In this document: piece by piece, positions 9,565-19,959 of the stretch
Layout of the letters: the number at the start of each line of letters is the position of its first letter
Numbering within the stretch: position 1 is the first letter of the stretch
Origin: Marinobacter panjinensis
Lineage (GTDB): Bacteria > Pseudomonadota > Gammaproteobacteria > Pseudomonadales > Oleiphilaceae
NCBI RefSeq assembly: GCF_005298175.1
Contig: NZ_SZYH01000001.1
Coordinates: 1,116,001-1,180,000, forward strand
DNA length: 64,000 nucleotides
Reading direction: 5' to 3'
Notes under the pieces: model-generated
Told to the model about the DNA's origin: nothing
Seen by the model: the letters and a program-made list of their open reading frames with translations, nothing else
Database searches by the model: none
Made by a program: the position numbers and the translations under genes

Positions 9565-10229
9565 CAGAAGGCCTCCTTAACGGTGTGGCGGGACATCTTG
9601 AAGTCGGGCTCTTCCACCTGCTCCGGCTTCCAGGTCCGCAGACCCCAGATGGTAAGACCAATAATAAAGAACGCACTTGGCGGCAGCAGTAGCAGACCAT
9701 TGGGAATGTACCAGCCACCTTCGTTCACAACTGGCATCAGGGATACGCCGAATAGCGAGCCCGCGCCCAGCAGTTCACGGAAGAACGCGACAAAGATAAG
9801 CAATACCGAGTAGCCGAGGCCATTACCAATGCCGTCCAGGAAGCTCAACCAGGGACCGTTCTTCATGGCGAAGCCTTCAGCCCGGCCCATAACGATACAG
9901 TTGGTGATGATCAGACCAACGAATACTGACAACTGCTTGCTGATTTCGTAGGCATAGGCCTTGAGCACCTGATCCACCACGATAACCAGAGAGGCTATGA
10001 TGGTCATTTGCACGATAATCCGGATGCTGCCGGGAATCTGCATGCGAACCAGCGACACAGCCAGGTTTGAAAAAGCCGTTACCGCGATAACCGCCGCACA
10101 CATGACCAGAGTCACGTTCATGCTGGTGGTCACCGCCAGCGCTGAACAGATACCCAGTATCTGCAGCGCAATAGGGTTGTTACTGAAAATCGGTTCGAAG
10201 AGAACCTGTTTGGCTGAAGCGTCTGCCAT
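9564..10229 (-). CDS. nqrD: Na+-NQR subunit D
   Basis: NqrD is the partner of NqrE in the membrane, with six predicted helices. C28 (ILGICSAL) and C111 (IITNCIVMG) are the expected iron ligands. The protein is 221 residues long, the usual size. NMTLV-type and [10 protein letters not shown] segments match the RnfE/NqrD family. It starts two bases after the nqrC stop and is coupled to nqrE downstream. Confidence 0.97.
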   Translation of the reverse strand: MADASAKQVLFEPIFSNNPIALQILGICSALAVTTSMNVTLVMCAAVIAVTAFSNLAVSLVRMQIPGSIRIIVQMTIIASLVIVVDQVLKAYAYEISKQLSVFVGLIITNCIVMGRAEGFAMKNGPWLSFLDGIGNGLGYSVLLIFVAFFRELLGAGSLFGVSLMPVVNEGGWYIPNGLLLLPPSAFFIIGLTIWGLRTWKPEQVEEPDFKMSRHTVKEAF

Positions 10230-10231
10230 GA

Positions 10232-11035
10232 TCAGACCTCCCCTTCACGAAGTTTTTTCAGGTACGGTGCGAAGCCCCGGTCACCCATCCAGTAGTTGAC
10301 CAGCTGTTCAACACCACGGCTCGTCAGGGTCGCACCGGACAGCGCATCCACCTTGTGCTCCTTGTCGGATGCTCCGGAGCTCACGCCACCCTTGACCAGG
10401 CGAATCTGCGGCTCTTCCAGCTCATCGCCATACACTTCTTTGCCAACCCACTGACTCTTCCAGCGAGGGTTATCCACTTCGCCGCCAAGCCCGGGAGTTT
10501 CTGCGTGGTCATAGAAGCCCAGCCCCTCAATGGTGTTGGCATCGCCTTCCAGCGACACAAACCCATACAGAGTGGACCACAGTCCGTAGCCATGAATCGG
10601 AAGCACAACTCTGACAAGTTCGCCGTCCTCACTCAGGGTATAGATCTTGGCCACATCCGGACGACGCTTGATACCGGCTTTGTCTTCTGACGCCGGGATA
10701 TCTGTGGACAAGGACGGATCAGAGGCCGCTTTGTACATGTCGTACTTCATCGGATCCTCAACACCGACCGCGTCAGGTTCCACGTAGTTTCCGGAATCGA
10801 GGTCCACCAGCCGCACGTCGAAGCGTGAGAAGATTTCTTCAATCTCGTCAGCCGACATTCCTTCTTCAAGCATACCAGCCGCAGCCAGAATGTTGGATCG
10901 AATGTCGAGATTCTGGTTTTTGACCTGCGCCGGACGAAGCATTACCGCGGCGGTCGAAACCACAACAGAGAAGGCAATACTCAACACCAGTGCAACCATC
11001 AGCGTTCTGGAGACAGTTTCTTTAGCTTTAGCCAC
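10232..11035 (-). CDS. nqrC: Na+-NQR subunit C, covalent FMN carrier
   Basis: NqrC has one membrane helix (about residues 12-30) and a periplasmic FMN domain. The flavinylation motif SGAT at residues 233-236, with T236 as the FMN acceptor for ApbE, lies in [15 protein letters not shown] start it at a GTG at 11035 and not at an upstream ATG at 11071: a strong GGAGG lies 7 bases ahead of that GTG, and the resulting N-terminus [10 protein letters not shown] is typical of the family. This gives 267 residues and an 8-base overlap with nqrB, so translation is probably coupled. Confidence 0.96.
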   Translation of the reverse strand: MAKAKETVSRTLMVALVLSIAFSVVVSTAAVMLRPAQVKNQNLDIRSNILAAAGMLEEGMSADEIEEIFSRFDVRLVDLDSGNYVEPDAVGVEDPMKYDMYKAASDPSLSTDIPASEDKAGIKRRPDVAKIYTLSEDGELVRVVLPIHGYGLWSTLYGFVSLEGDANTIEGLGFYDHAETPGLGGEVDNPRWKSQWVGKEVYGDELEEPQIRLVKGGVSSGASDKEHKVDALSGATLTSRGVEQLVNYWMGDRGFAPYLKKLREGEV

Positions 11036-12233
11036 GTGCAAGCCTCCGTTTGATATTTGCCTGAACCACATAGTGGTCCATCAGCGGTGCAAAGAGGTTG
11101 GCAAACAGGATTGCCAGCATGATGCCTTCCGGGAAAGCCGGGTTGATCACGCGGATCAGCACGGTCATAACGCCTACCAGTATACCGAAGCACCAGCGCC
11201 CGGTATTGGTCATGGCAGCAGACACGGGGTCCGTGGCCATGAACATCATGCCAAAGGCGAAACCGCCCATGACCAGGTGCCAGTGCGCAGGCACGTCGAA
11301 CATGGCATTGGTCTCGGAGCCGATAACGTTCAGCAGCAGCGACATGCCAATCATGCCGATCATTACACCCCCGACAATGCGATAGGAGGCGATCTTCATC
11401 ACCAGCAGAATGATACCGCCGATCAGTACTGCGAGCGTCGAGGTCTCACCCATTGAGCCCTGGATAGAGCCCATGAACGCCGACATCCAGCCAATCTGGG
11501 TTTCCAGTGCTTCCAGGCCACCGCTGGCTGCCCAGCTGAGTGCCGTTGCACCGCTGAATCCATCAACCGCTGTCCATACTGTGTCACCGGAAATCTGCGC
11601 CGGGTAGGCAAAGTACAGAAACGCACGGCCGGTCAGGGCCGGATTCAGGAAGTTCTTGCCGGTTCCGCCAAACACTTCCTTGCCGATAACCACACCAAAG
11701 GTGATACCCAGGGCCACCTGCCACAACGGAATGGTGGGCGGGCAGATCAGCGCGAACAAAACGGAGGTTACGAAGAACCCTTCGTTGACTTCATGACGGC
11801 GAACCGTGGCAAACAGCACTTCCCAGAAACCACCAACGACGAAGGTAACGAAGTAGATGGGCACGAAGTAGGCCATGCCGTAAACGAAGTTGTCCCAGAT
11901 ACTGGCGGCGTTGTTACCCGCCAGGGCACTGATAAAAGCAGTACGCAGGCCGCCGTCACCCATCAGGGCATCGGGGTTTTCAGCCAGGAAGCTGTTGGCC
12001 TGAAAGCCGATGTTCCACATACCGAAGAACATCGCCGGGAAGGTACACAGCCACACCGTGATCATGATGCGCTTCAGGTCGACCCCATCGCGCACATGAG
12101 AGGTAGTGGATGTCACCGAGCCGGGAGTATAGAAAATGGTATCGACGGCCTCGTACAGCGCATACCAGCGCTCGTACTTGCCACCTTTTTCAAAGTGGTG
12201 TTCTATGCCATCGAGAAACTGTCGGATTGCCAT
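11028..12233 (-). CDS. nqrB: Na+-NQR subunit B, sodium-translocating membrane subunit
   Basis: NqrB is the large membrane subunit that carries a covalent FMN and riboflavin and contains the sodium path. The SGAT flavinylation motif at residues 227-230 (T230) is in [12 protein letters not shown]. Many hydrophobic helices and the glycine-rich [19 protein letters not shown] segment are visible. The 401-residue length fits. It starts 3 bases after the nqrA stop and overlaps nqrC by 8 bases. Confidence 0.98.
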   Translation of the reverse strand: MAIRQFLDGIEHHFEKGGKYERWYALYEAVDTIFYTPGSVTSTTSHVRDGVDLKRIMITVWLCTFPAMFFGMWNIGFQANSFLAENPDALMGDGGLRTAFISALAGNNAASIWDNFVYGMAYFVPIYFVTFVVGGFWEVLFATVRRHEVNEGFFVTSVLFALICPPTIPLWQVALGITFGVVIGKEVFGGTGKNFLNPALTGRAFLYFAYPAQISGDTVWTAVDGFSGATALSWAASGGLEALETQIGWMSAFMGSIQGSMGETSTLAVLIGGIILLVMKIASYRIVGGVMIGMIGMSLLLNVIGSETNAMFDVPAHWHLVMGGFAFGMMFMATDPVSAAMTNTGRWCFGILVGVMTVLIRVINPAFPEGIMLAILFANLFAPLMDHYVVQANIKRRLARG

Positions 12234-12236
12234 CTG

Positions 12237-13583
12237 TTAGCCCTCGATCTCGATTCGGGTCAGGTTCTCACGGAGAATCGGACCGTATTCGTATTTACCC
12301 GGGCACACGAACGTGCACAGTGCCAGATCTTCTTCATCCAGTTCCAGCGCACCCAGTTTCTGTGCCATCTCAGTGTCACCAATGATCAGCGAACGCAGCA
12401 GCTGCGTAGGTAGAATATCCAGTGGCATCACCTGCTCGTAAGCACCTACGGGCACCATGGCGCGTTCGCTGCCGTTGGTTGAGGTGGTGAAATTGAACAG
12501 CTTGCTGCCCGCCAGTTTTGACAGGTAGATGTTCAGAACCGAGAACTTGTTCGGCCCCGGAGACAGCCAGCCCATAAACTCTCGCTTATAGCCTTCCTCC
12601 AGAACAGAAATCTGATTGGCAAAACGACCGAGATAGGCGCAGGGCCCATCACCGCGACGGCCACCAAACACGGAACCGGAAATCGTGCGAACCTCGCAGT
12701 CTGTGGCAATTTCACCCTCCAGGAGTTCCGTCAGGCTGGCGCCGATGCGGGTACGGATCATCCGCGGCTTCAGTGCCTTAGGCCCGCCAACCGCAACGAT
12801 CCGGTCTACCGGGAGTTCCCCTGTTTCGAACAGCCTGGCTATGTCGATAACGTCCTGATAGCCAATACTCCACACCACCTTGTCGCCGGCAATCGGGTCA
12901 AGATAGTGAATATGGGTACCGACGTTGCCCGCCGGGTGAACACCATCAAACTGTTGCACTTCCACATTGTCGTCAGACGGAACCGGTACATCGGATCCGG
13001 GCTTACCGGTGACAAATACCTTGCCGTTCGTCAGCTTGGTGAGAATCTTCAGGCCCTGCTCAAAAGCGGCGCTGTTCTCACCGATGATGACCGTGGGGTC
13101 TGCCGCCAGGGGATTGGTGTCCATCACCGACACGAAGATGGAATGCGGTGCCGAGTCGATTGCAGGCACTTTGCTGTACGGACGAGTCTTGAAGGTCGCC
13201 CACAAACCGGATTCAACCAGGTTGTCGACAACCTGCTGACGCTCAAGGCCAGCAATATCGGAGGCATCGTAGCGCGCAAATGTTTCCGCGTCGTCGCCGT
13301 CGATTTCAATGACAATCGACTGGAACACGCGGCGCTCACCGCGGTTAATTTCTTTGACCACACCGGCTGCCGGTGAGGTATAACGAACGCCTTCGGTCTT
13401 CTTGTCCGTAAACAGCAGCGTACCGCGCTTTACACGGTCCCCTTCTTTCACAACCATCGTCGGCTTCATGCCGATGTAGTCAAAACCGATCAATGCCACG
13501 TGGCGAACGGGTTTGCCGTCAGTAATGGTCTGCTCAGGAGCGCCGCTGATGGGAAGATCCAGGCCTTTTTTGATCTTGATCAT
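12237..13583 (-). CDS. nqrA: Na+-NQR subunit A
   Basis: NqrA is the cytoplasmic subunit that takes part in ubiquinone reduction. The 448-residue protein begins [14 protein letters not shown], the standard NqrA N-terminus, so I use the ATG at 13583 and not the one nine bases upstream. [20 protein letters not shown] and the C-terminal [16 protein letters not shown] segment are family features. It is the first gene of the nqrABCDEF-apbE-nqrM operon, which has very short or overlapping junctions throughout. A leader of about 185 bases precedes it. Confidence 0.97.
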   Translation of the reverse strand: MIKIKKGLDLPISGAPEQTITDGKPVRHVALIGFDYIGMKPTMVVKEGDRVKRGTLLFTDKKTEGVRYTSPAAGVVKEINRGERRVFQSIVIEIDGDDAETFARYDASDIAGLERQQVVDNLVESGLWATFKTRPYSKVPAIDSAPHSIFVSVMDTNPLAADPTVIIGENSAAFEQGLKILTKLTNGKVFVTGKPGSDVPVPSDDNVEVQQFDGVHPAGNVGTHIHYLDPIAGDKVVWSIGYQDVIDIARLFETGELPVDRIVAVGGPKALKPRMIRTRIGASLTELLEGEIATDCEVRTISGSVFGGRRGDGPCAYLGRFANQISVLEEGYKREFMGWLSPGPNKFSVLNIYLSKLAGSKLFNFTTSTNGSERAMVPVGAYEQVMPLDILPTQLLRSLIIGDTEMAQKLGALELDEEDLALCTFVCPGKYEYGPILRENLTRIEIEG

Positions 13584-13774
13584 TAGCCTCATCCAATCAT
13601 CAGAAACTGTTCGATGGATTTGTAACGCCCGACGCTTGCGGCCCAGGTATGCAATCCGGCCTGTACCGAATGGCGATGCCAGAGCAACGAATACCCCGGC
13701 GTCAGTTACATGCCAGGCATCCTGTTACAGAACGCGATGGGAAGCGGGTGTCAGACGTACCCAAAATCGCGCCA

Positions 13775-13803
13775 ATTATAGAGATTAAGGAATACTATTT
13801 CCA
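13775..13803 (-). promoter_or_regulatory. Sigma-70 promoter of the nqr operon
   Basis: Read leftward, TGGAAA at 13803-13798, a 17-base spacer and a perfect TATAAT at 13780-13775 form a good promoter. Transcription would begin near 13768, giving an nqrA leader of about 185 bases with no credible ORF in it. The rest of the gap between nqrA and gap holds only this leader and the gap terminator. Confidence 0.6.
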
Positions 13804-13861
13804 CCAGAAACCCAGCGGACTTTGTGCCTGAACGTAAACACAGAGTGGTTTAAAGGCACCC

Positions 13862-13894
13862 AAAAAGAAACCCCGACCGCAAAAACGGCCGGGG
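13862..13894 (-). terminator. Intrinsic terminator after gap
   Basis: A nine-base stem with one mismatch (13871-13879 with 13886-13894), closed by a six-base loop, is followed leftward by TTTCTTTTT. It lies 35 bases past the gap stop and ahead of the nqr promoter, so it should insulate the two. A shorter T run on the other side may allow weak bidirectional use. Confidence 0.85.
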
Positions 13895-13928
13895 TTTTCC
13901 CTGTTGTGCTGATCCTGTCAGGTGCTTA

Positions 13929-15398
13929 TCAGTCCCTGGCCCGTTTCGGGAAGATCGGATAGGTGACACCTGCCATCTGGTTAACCACACGGATAACCTG
14001 GGCGCTGTAACCCGCCTCATTGTCGTACCACACGTAGAGAATCAGGCGCTTGCCGTTAGCAATGGTGGCCTGGGCATCCACAATACCGGCGTGGCGCGAA
14101 CCGACAAAATCGGTAGAGACCACTTCCGGCGAGTTGACGAAATCGATCTGCTTCTGCAACTCGGAGTGCAGTGCCATGTCGCGGAGGTACTCATTGACCC
14201 CTTCAACCGTGACCTCTTTGGCCAGGTTCAGGTTGAGAATGGCCATGGATACGTTCGGGGTCGGTACACGAATCGCGTTGCCGGACAATTTGCCTTTGAG
14301 CTCCGGCAGCGCCTTGGCAACGGCCTTGGCGGCACCTGTTTCGGTAATTACCATGTTCAGGGGCGCACTGCGACCGCGACGGCTGCCCTTGTGGTAATTG
14401 TCGATCAGGTTCTGGTCGTTGGTGTAGGAATGCACCGTTTCAACATGACCATCTTCGATGCCGTACTCATCAACGATCGCCTTGAGCACCGGCGTGATGG
14501 CGTTGGTGGTACAGGACGCCGCCGAGAGGATACGATCCTCATTGGTAATCCAGTCGTTATTGATACCGTGAACAATGTTCTTGATATCGCCCTTACCGGG
14601 CGCGGTCAACATCACCCGACTGACTCCCTTGGACTTCAGGTGCAGGCCAAGGCCGGCCTCATCACGCCAGATACCGGTGTTATCAATCACAATGGCGTTA
14701 TTGATACCGTACTGGGTGTAATCCACCTGATCCGGGCCCGCGGAATAAATCACCTTGATGAAGTTACCATTGGCGATCAGCGCCGAGTTCTCTTCATCTA
14801 CGCTAATGGTGCCATTGAACGGACCATGAACCGAATCGCGGCGCAGCAGGCTGGCTCGTTTTTCGAGGTCATTGTCGGCACCACCGTTGCGTACAACAAT
14901 GGCACGCAGTCGAAGGTTGTTGCCGCCGCCGGCTTTTTCGATCAGGATGCGGGCCAGCAGGCGACCGATACGACCAAAACCATAAAGCACAATGTCCTTG
15001 GTGTCGTTTTCGGCGTCCTCTTCCGACTGGGTCTGGTACTGACCTATGATCGGGCCAATCTCGCGCTTCAGGAAATCCTCGAGAGAACCACCCTCCTCCT
15101 TGAATTTCACTGCAAGCTTGCCAATATCCACATGGCCGCGCCCCAGATCCATACTGTCCATCGCCTGCAGGATAGGCAGGGTGTTATGGACAGACAGCTC
15201 ACTATCCTCAACCTGGCGCACAAATCGGTGCGCTCGAATAATGTCGATGACCGACTGGTTAATAATGGAACGACCGTAAACGGACGTCACCACATTGTTT
15301 TTGCGGTAGAGACGGCCAATCAACGGAATCATGGCTTCCGCGGTGGATTCTCTTTCCGTCCAGTTAGACAGGTGCTGATTGATCTGTTCGTGACTCAC
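13929..15398 (-). CDS. gap: Glyceraldehyde-3-phosphate dehydrogenase, long form
   Basis: The enzyme oxidises glyceraldehyde-3-phosphate to 1,3-bisphosphoglycerate or runs in reverse in gluconeogenesis. The NAD-binding motif GFGRIGR is at 140-146 and the catalytic cysteine is C296 in SAASCTTNAITP; the downstream catalytic segment HSYTNDQNLIDNYHKGSRRG is present. At 489 residues it is about 150 longer than ordinary GAPDH: about 130 helical, charged residues precede the Rossmann fold. P. aeruginosa has, from memory, a similar long form next to mfd. The start is GTG with GAGG 7 bases ahead. Divergent from mfd. Confidence 0.93.
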   Translation of the reverse strand: MSHEQINQHLSNWTERESTAEAMIPLIGRLYRKNNVVTSVYGRSIINQSVIDIIRAHRFVRQVEDSELSVHNTLPILQAMDSMDLGRGHVDIGKLAVKFKEEGGSLEDFLKREIGPIIGQYQTQSEEDAENDTKDIVLYGFGRIGRLLARILIEKAGGGNNLRLRAIVVRNGGADNDLEKRASLLRRDSVHGPFNGTISVDEENSALIANGNFIKVIYSAGPDQVDYTQYGINNAIVIDNTGIWRDEAGLGLHLKSKGVSRVMLTAPGKGDIKNIVHGINNDWITNEDRILSAASCTTNAITPVLKAIVDEYGIEDGHVETVHSYTNDQNLIDNYHKGSRRGRSAPLNMVITETGAAKAVAKALPELKGKLSGNAIRVPTPNVSMAILNLNLAKEVTVEGVNEYLRDMALHSELQKQIDFVNSPEVVSTDFVGSRHAGIVDAQATIANGKRLILYVWYDNEAGYSAQVIRVVNQMAGVTYPIFPKRARD

Positions 15399-15439
15399 GC
15401 TTGAACCTCGGCAGTTGGAACCTGGAAAATTGGGCGCAC

Positions 15440-15468
15440 ATTATCCAACGTAATGGGACAGACAGCAA
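15440..15468 (-). promoter_or_regulatory. Probable sigma-70 promoter of gap
   Basis: Leftward TTGCTG at 15468-15463, 17 bases, then GATAAT at 15445-15440. The -10 matches five of six positions but the -35 only three. Start of transcription would be near 15433, about 35 bases ahead of the gap GTG. Confidence 0.45.
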
Positions 15469-15511
15469 ATACAGACCCCCACTCCGCTCGTATCAGTATG
15501 CCGCTGTTGTC

Positions 15512-15540
15512 ATGACAGCGCTATCTCTGCCCGGTAGAAT
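15512..15540 (+). promoter_or_regulatory. Sigma-70 promoter of mfd
   Basis: ATGACA at 15512-15517, a 17-base spacer and TAGAAT at 15535-15540 each match the consensus at five of six positions. Transcription would begin near 15547, about 46 bases ahead of the mfd ATG. Confidence 0.6.
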
Positions 15541-15592
15541 ACGCGCCTCGCCGTTTTCCGGCCCGTCACTTTCCAGGAGAACCACAACGATC

Positions 15593-18500
15593 ATGAGCCA
15601 AGGTGCCTCCCATTCCGAAAGACACGCCGTACTGGTGGCTCCCCCCGTTCCACACAAGGCAGCGGATCATCGAACCTGGGGCCAGTTACACGGCAGCGCC
15701 GACGCTCTGGCAATCTGTGAGAGCGCGCAGGCCCACACAGGGCTTACACTGGTCATTACCCGCAGCACGGATGAAGCCATCCGGCTGGAACAGGCCATGC
15801 GCTTCTATCTCGGCCTGCCACCGGACGAGGATCAGGCCGCCATTACCCCTGACGGGCTCGAGGTACTTTCCCTGCCGGACTGGGAAACCCTGCCATACGA
15901 TCTGTTTTCGCCGCACCAGGACATCACCTCACGGCGCATCCGGGCCCTGCACCGGCTGCCCACCACCAGCCATGGCGTATTGGTGGTGCCGGCACGCACG
16001 CTGATGCACCGTTTGCCGCCGGTCAGTTACCTGCAAGGCAACACCCTGCTGCTGGAGGTGGGACAGTCGCTGGACATCGACACCTGGCGCCTGCAGTTGG
16101 AAGCCGCAGGTTACCGCCATGCCGAAAATGTCTATGAGCACGGCGAATATGCGGTACGGGGCGCCATTCTGGACATATTCCCCATGGGTGCGACCCGGCC
16201 CTTCCGGATCGACCTGTTCGACGATGAAATTGAAACCCTGCGCACCTTTGATCCGGAAACCCAGCGCTCCATCGACCGGATCGACAAAATAGAACTGTTG
16301 CCGGCCAACGAGTTTCCCTGGCACAAGGAAGCCCGCTCCGATTTTCGCAGCCGCTGGTTCGAGCAGTTCCCCCATGCCGACAAGAACTCACCGATTTACC
16401 AGGACGTAACCCACGGCATTACCCCGCCGGGGATCGAATACTACCTGCCACTGTTTTTCGAGCAGACCGCAACCCTGTTTGACTATCTGCCCGGGGAAAC
16501 CCTGGTGTTTACGGCAGCGGGTCTCCACCAAGCCGCAGAACATTTCGACGTCGATACCCGTGACCGCTATGAGGAACGCCGTCATGACCGGATGCGGCCT
16601 ATCCTGCCTCCGGCACAGCTGTTCCTGCAGCAAGACGAACTGTTTGGCCAGCTCAAGCATTTTCCGCGGGTAACGCTCACCACGGAAAACACGGAATCCG
16701 CCGGCGGCGTCAATTGTCCCACGGACGTATTGCCCGACGTCTCAATGGATGGTCGTGCCGCCGACCCTGCCGCCCGCCTCAAGCGATTCATCAATGATTT
16801 CCATGGCCGGATACTGATCTGTGCGGAGTCTTCAGGTCGCCGCGAGGCCCTGATCGAGAACCTCGCTGATCACGGGCTGCAGCTAACCGCACTGGACAGC
16901 TGGCGGACGTTCACAGATGATCCGGAAAACACGCTCGGCATTACCGTAGCCCCCATGGAATACGGGCTGGTTCTGCCGCAGCAGCACGTCGCCCTGGTGA
17001 CAGAAACGGCCCTGTTCGGTGAACGGGTATTGCAGCGTCGGCGGCGGGAGAAGCCCACCGAAACCGATGATTCCGGCTATCGCGACCTTTCCGAACTCAG
17101 GATTGGTGCTCCGGTGGTGCATATCGACCACGGCGTTGGCCGCTACCAGGGCCTGGAAACCATAACCGTGGAAGGGGAAGCCAGTGAATTCCTGATGCTG
17201 GAATACGCCGGCGGCTCGAAACTCTACGTGCCCGTGTCCAGCCTTCACCTGATTTCGCGATACACTGGCGCCGACACCGATCACGCCCCCTTGCACAAAC
17301 TGGGCACGGATCGCTGGAGCAATGCGAAACAGAAAGCGCTGGAGAAAATCCGCGACACCGCGGCCGAGCTGCTGGACGTCTACGCCCGCCGGGAAGCCCG
17401 CAAGGGCTTCTCCTTCGAGGACCCGAAGGAAGCCTACCGCGCTTTTGCTGCCGGCTTCCCCTTCGAGGAGACACCGGATCAGCAGGCGGCCATCGAAGCG
17501 GTGTTCGAAGACATGATCAGCGAAAAACCCATGGACCGGCTGGTCTGCGGGGACGTGGGTTTCGGCAAAACCGAGGTCGCCATGCGTGCGGCCTTTATGG
17601 CCACCTGGTCCGGCAAGCAGGTGGCGGTGCTGGTGCCCACCACCCTGCTGGCGCAGCAGCATTACGAATCATTCCGGGACCGCTTTTCAGAGACTGCTGT
17701 CAGCGTGGAACTGCTCAGCCGCTTCCGCAGTGGCAGTCAGACCAGCAAGGCGCTGGCCGCTATCGAAGCCGGCAAGGCCGACATCGTCATCGGCACCCAC
17801 AAACTGCTTCAGGGTGATATCAGGTTCAAAAACCTGGGACTGGTGATCATCGACGAGGAGCACCGTTTCGGCGTACAGCAGAAAGAACGCCTGAAAGCGC
17901 TACGGGCCGAAGTCGACATGCTCAACCTGACGGCCACACCGATTCCCAGAACGCTGAACATGGCCATGGGGCATCTGCGGGACCTGTCCATCATTGCCAC
18001 CCCGCCGGCCCGGCGTCTGTCGGTGAAGACCTTCGTGCGCCAGCGAGACGAAGCCATGGTCAAGGAAGCCATCCTGCGGGAGATCCTGCGGGGCGGCCAG
18101 GTGTATTTCCTCCACAACGATGTTGCCACCATCGAGAAAACCGCCGAGGAGTTACGACGACTGATTCCCGAGGCCCGGGTAGGCGTTGCCCATGGCCAGA
18201 TGCGCGAGCGTGACCTGGAACAGATCATGTCGGATTTCTACCACAAGCGTTTCAACGTCCTGGTGTGCACCACCATCATTGAAACCGGTATCGACATTCC
18301 CAGCGCCAACACCATTATTATCGAGCGGGCGGACAAATTCGGGCTTGCCCAGCTGCACCAGCTGCGAGGCCGTGTCGGACGCTCCCACCACCAGGCCTAT
18401 GCCTATCTGCTGACGCCTCCGCCCAGAGCCATTACCGCGGATGCCAAGAAACGCCTGGAAGCCATCTCGGAAGCGCAGGACCTGGGCGCCGGGTTCATGC

Positions 18501-19102
18501 TGGCCACCCACGATCTGGAAATTCGCGGGGCCGGAGAACTGCTGGGCGAGGAGCAGAGCGGCCAGATTGAGAGCATCGGCTTTACGCTGTATATGCAGCT
18601 ATTGGATGAGGCTGTGCAGGCCATTCGCGAAGGCAGAACCCCGAATGCGGAACTGCCCCTGAGCCATGGCACCGAAATGAACCTGCGGATACCTGCGCTG
18701 ATTCCCGATGACTACCTGCCCGACGTTCACAATCGGCTGATGCTGTACAAACGGATTGCCAGCGTCAGTGACAAGAACGGATTAAAAGAACTTCAGGTTG
18801 AGATGATCGATCGCTTCGGTTTATTACCGGAGCCGGCCAAGAACCTGATCCGCCAGTCGGAGTTGAGGATCCGCGCTGAAGCCCTCGGAATCGTGAAAGT
18901 GGACGCCGGAAAAGAGTGGGCCAGGCTGGAGTTTGGCAGTTCAACCCCCGTGGATCCGCTGGTTCTGGTTAAAAAAGTGCAATCCTCGCCAGACCGGTAT
19001 CGCCTTGAAGGGGCCAACAGTTTTCGTTTCCGGCTGAACGACACCTCAACCAGTGGTAAACTCGACGGCATTTCCGACATGCTGGGCCAGCTGGTTTCAT
19101 GA
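15593..19102 (+). CDS. mfd: Transcription-repair coupling factor Mfd
   Basis: Mfd removes RNA polymerase stalled at lesions and recruits UvrA. The 1169-residue protein has, in order, the UvrB-like N-terminal module, the RNA polymerase-interacting domain beginning with PVVHIDHGVGRYQGLETI (about 505), then the RecG-like translocase with Walker A CGDVGFGKTEVAMRAAF, DEEH box (VIIDEEHRFGVQQKE), TATPIPRT, and motif VI QLRGRVGRSHHQAYAY, and the C-terminal TRCF domain. I start at the ATG at 15593, which has AGGAGA upstream; the frame is open 64 codons earlier, but that segment covers the promoter region. Its stop overlaps csiV by 4 bases. Confidence 0.98.
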   Translation: MSQGASHSERHAVLVAPPVPHKAADHRTWGQLHGSADALAICESAQAHTGLTLVITRSTDEAIRLEQAMRFYLGLPPDEDQAAITPDGLEVLSLPDWETLPYDLFSPHQDITSRRIRALHRLPTTSHGVLVVPARTLMHRLPPVSYLQGNTLLLEVGQSLDIDTWRLQLEAAGYRHAENVYEHGEYAVRGAILDIFPMGATRPFRIDLFDDEIETLRTFDPETQRSIDRIDKIELLPANEFPWHKEARSDFRSRWFEQFPHADKNSPIYQDVTHGITPPGIEYYLPLFFEQTATLFDYLPGETLVFTAAGLHQAAEHFDVDTRDRYEERRHDRMRPILPPAQLFLQQDELFGQLKHFPRVTLTTENTESAGGVNCPTDVLPDVSMDGRAADPAARLKRFINDFHGRILICAESSGRREALIENLADHGLQLTALDSWRTFTDDPENTLGITVAPMEYGLVLPQQHVALVTETALFGERVLQRRRREKPTETDDSGYRDLSELRIGAPVVHIDHGVGRYQGLETITVEGEASEFLMLEYAGGSKLYVPVSSLHLISRYTGADTDHAPLHKLGTDRWSNAKQKALEKIRDTAAELLDVYARREARKGFSFEDPKEAYRAFAAGFPFEETPDQQAAIEAVFEDMISEKPMDRLVCGDVGFGKTEVAMRAAFMATWSGKQVAVLVPTTLLAQQHYESFRDRFSETAVSVELLSRFRSGSQTSKALAAIEAGKADIVIGTHKLLQGDIRFKNLGLVIIDEEHRFGVQQKERLKALRAEVDMLNLTATPIPRTLNMAMGHLRDLSIIATPPARRLSVKTFVRQRDEAMVKEAILREILRGGQVYFLHNDVATIEKTAEELRRLIPEARVGVAHGQMRERDLEQIMSDFYHKRFNVLVCTTIIETGIDIPSANTIIIERADKFGLAQLHQLRGRVGRSHHQAYAYLLTPPPRAITADAKKRLEAISEAQDLGAGFMLATHDLEIRGAGELLGEEQSGQIESIGFTLYMQLLDEAVQAIREGRTPNAELPLSHGTEMNLRIPALIPDDYLPDVHNRLMLYKRIASVSDKNGLKELQVEMIDRFGLLPEPAKNLIRQSELRIRAEALGIVKVDAGKEWARLEFGSSTPVDPLVLVKKVQSSPDRYRLEGANSFRFRLNDTSTSGKLDGISDMLGQLVS

Positions 19103-19959
19103 AGCGCCCGGCCCAGAGGCCCAAGATGAACAACAGGAACATTGGAGCAAAGCCCTTGCGAACGCCCGGTAACTTATTGCTTGGAAAGTCCACCTTCATT
19201 TTTGCGGTCGCGCTGGCCCTGTCACCACTGGTGTCCGCCCAGCAGACTTCCGGACAGGCCGCTTCGGCAGAGGCCCGTGAAGACTACTATCGTGCTGAAT
19301 TCGTTATCCTGGAACGCAAGGTTGAACCGGGCGCCATCAACGAACGAATGGCCAGCCGCATACCGGAGCCACCCAACCCGGACGTCACCGAAATTCTGCG
19401 GGCAGTGGACGGCAATGGCACAGTGGAGACGACACGGGATCTGGTTCCGCGCAGCGAACTCCACCTCAACTCAGCCGCCAACCGACTGGAAAACAGTGGC
19501 CGGTACCGGATACTTCTGGCAGCCGGCTGGTATCAGTCTTTCCCCCCCGATTTTGAGGGGGAACCACTGCGGGTCGCCATCGGAGACTGGCTGGCGGAGG
19601 CGGGGCAACGCGACGTAGAAGGACATATCACCATTGACCGGCAACGCTACCTGCATGTTGATGTGCATCTCAATCACTGGCAACCCATGCCGCGCACGGA
19701 AGAAACGGTCGATGTGATGGCGAGCGCCCCGGAAGAGGAGCCGTTGTCTGATACCGGCGAGACCAGTGACGAAGGCATAGAGAGCATCAGCGAAACGGCA
19801 GTACAGCCGGAGCAGGCAGCTATTTCGGGCATCAATCGGCCAAGGGCGGAATTGCTGACCTGGATTCGTGAAACCCGCCGCATGCGCAGCGAGGAAGTCC
19901 ATTTCCTGGACTCCCCCACCATCGGGGTATTGGTTTTCTTCAAGAAAATTGAGGAGTAA
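19099..19959 (+). CDS. csiV: CsiV-family periplasmic protein
   Basis: The 286-residue protein has a signal peptide (hydrophobic stretch about 31-47 ending VSAQQ) and the layout of the CsiV family, a peptidoglycan-binding periplasmic protein first described in Vibrio as a partner of a D-amino acid-regulated lipoprotein. Visible marks are YYRAEFVILERK at the start of the mature part, RYRILLAAGWYQ in the middle and a C-terminal LDSPTIGVLVFFKKIE. An acidic, low-complexity stretch separates two parts. The 4-base overlap with mfd suggests coupling. The start could also be the ATG at residue 10. The 3' end overlaps the convergent phosphorylase gene by 20 bases. Confidence 0.8.
   Translation: MKRPAQRPKMNNRNIGAKPLRTPGNLLLGKSTFIFAVALALSPLVSAQQTSGQAASAEAREDYYRAEFVILERKVEPGAINERMASRIPEPPNPDVTEILRAVDGNGTVETTRDLVPRSELHLNSAANRLENSGRYRILLAAGWYQSFPPDFEGEPLRVAIGDWLAEAGQRDVEGHITIDRQRYLHVDVHLNHWQPMPRTEETVDVMASAPEEEPLSDTGETSDEGIESISETAVQPEQAAISGINRPRAELLTWIRETRRMRSEEVHFLDSPTIGVLVFFKKIEE

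Noticed and set aside
14091-15404. Plus-strand ORF of 437 codons opposite gap
   Set aside because: It mirrors the whole gap gene, which has an intact catalytic site, and has no recognisable domain.
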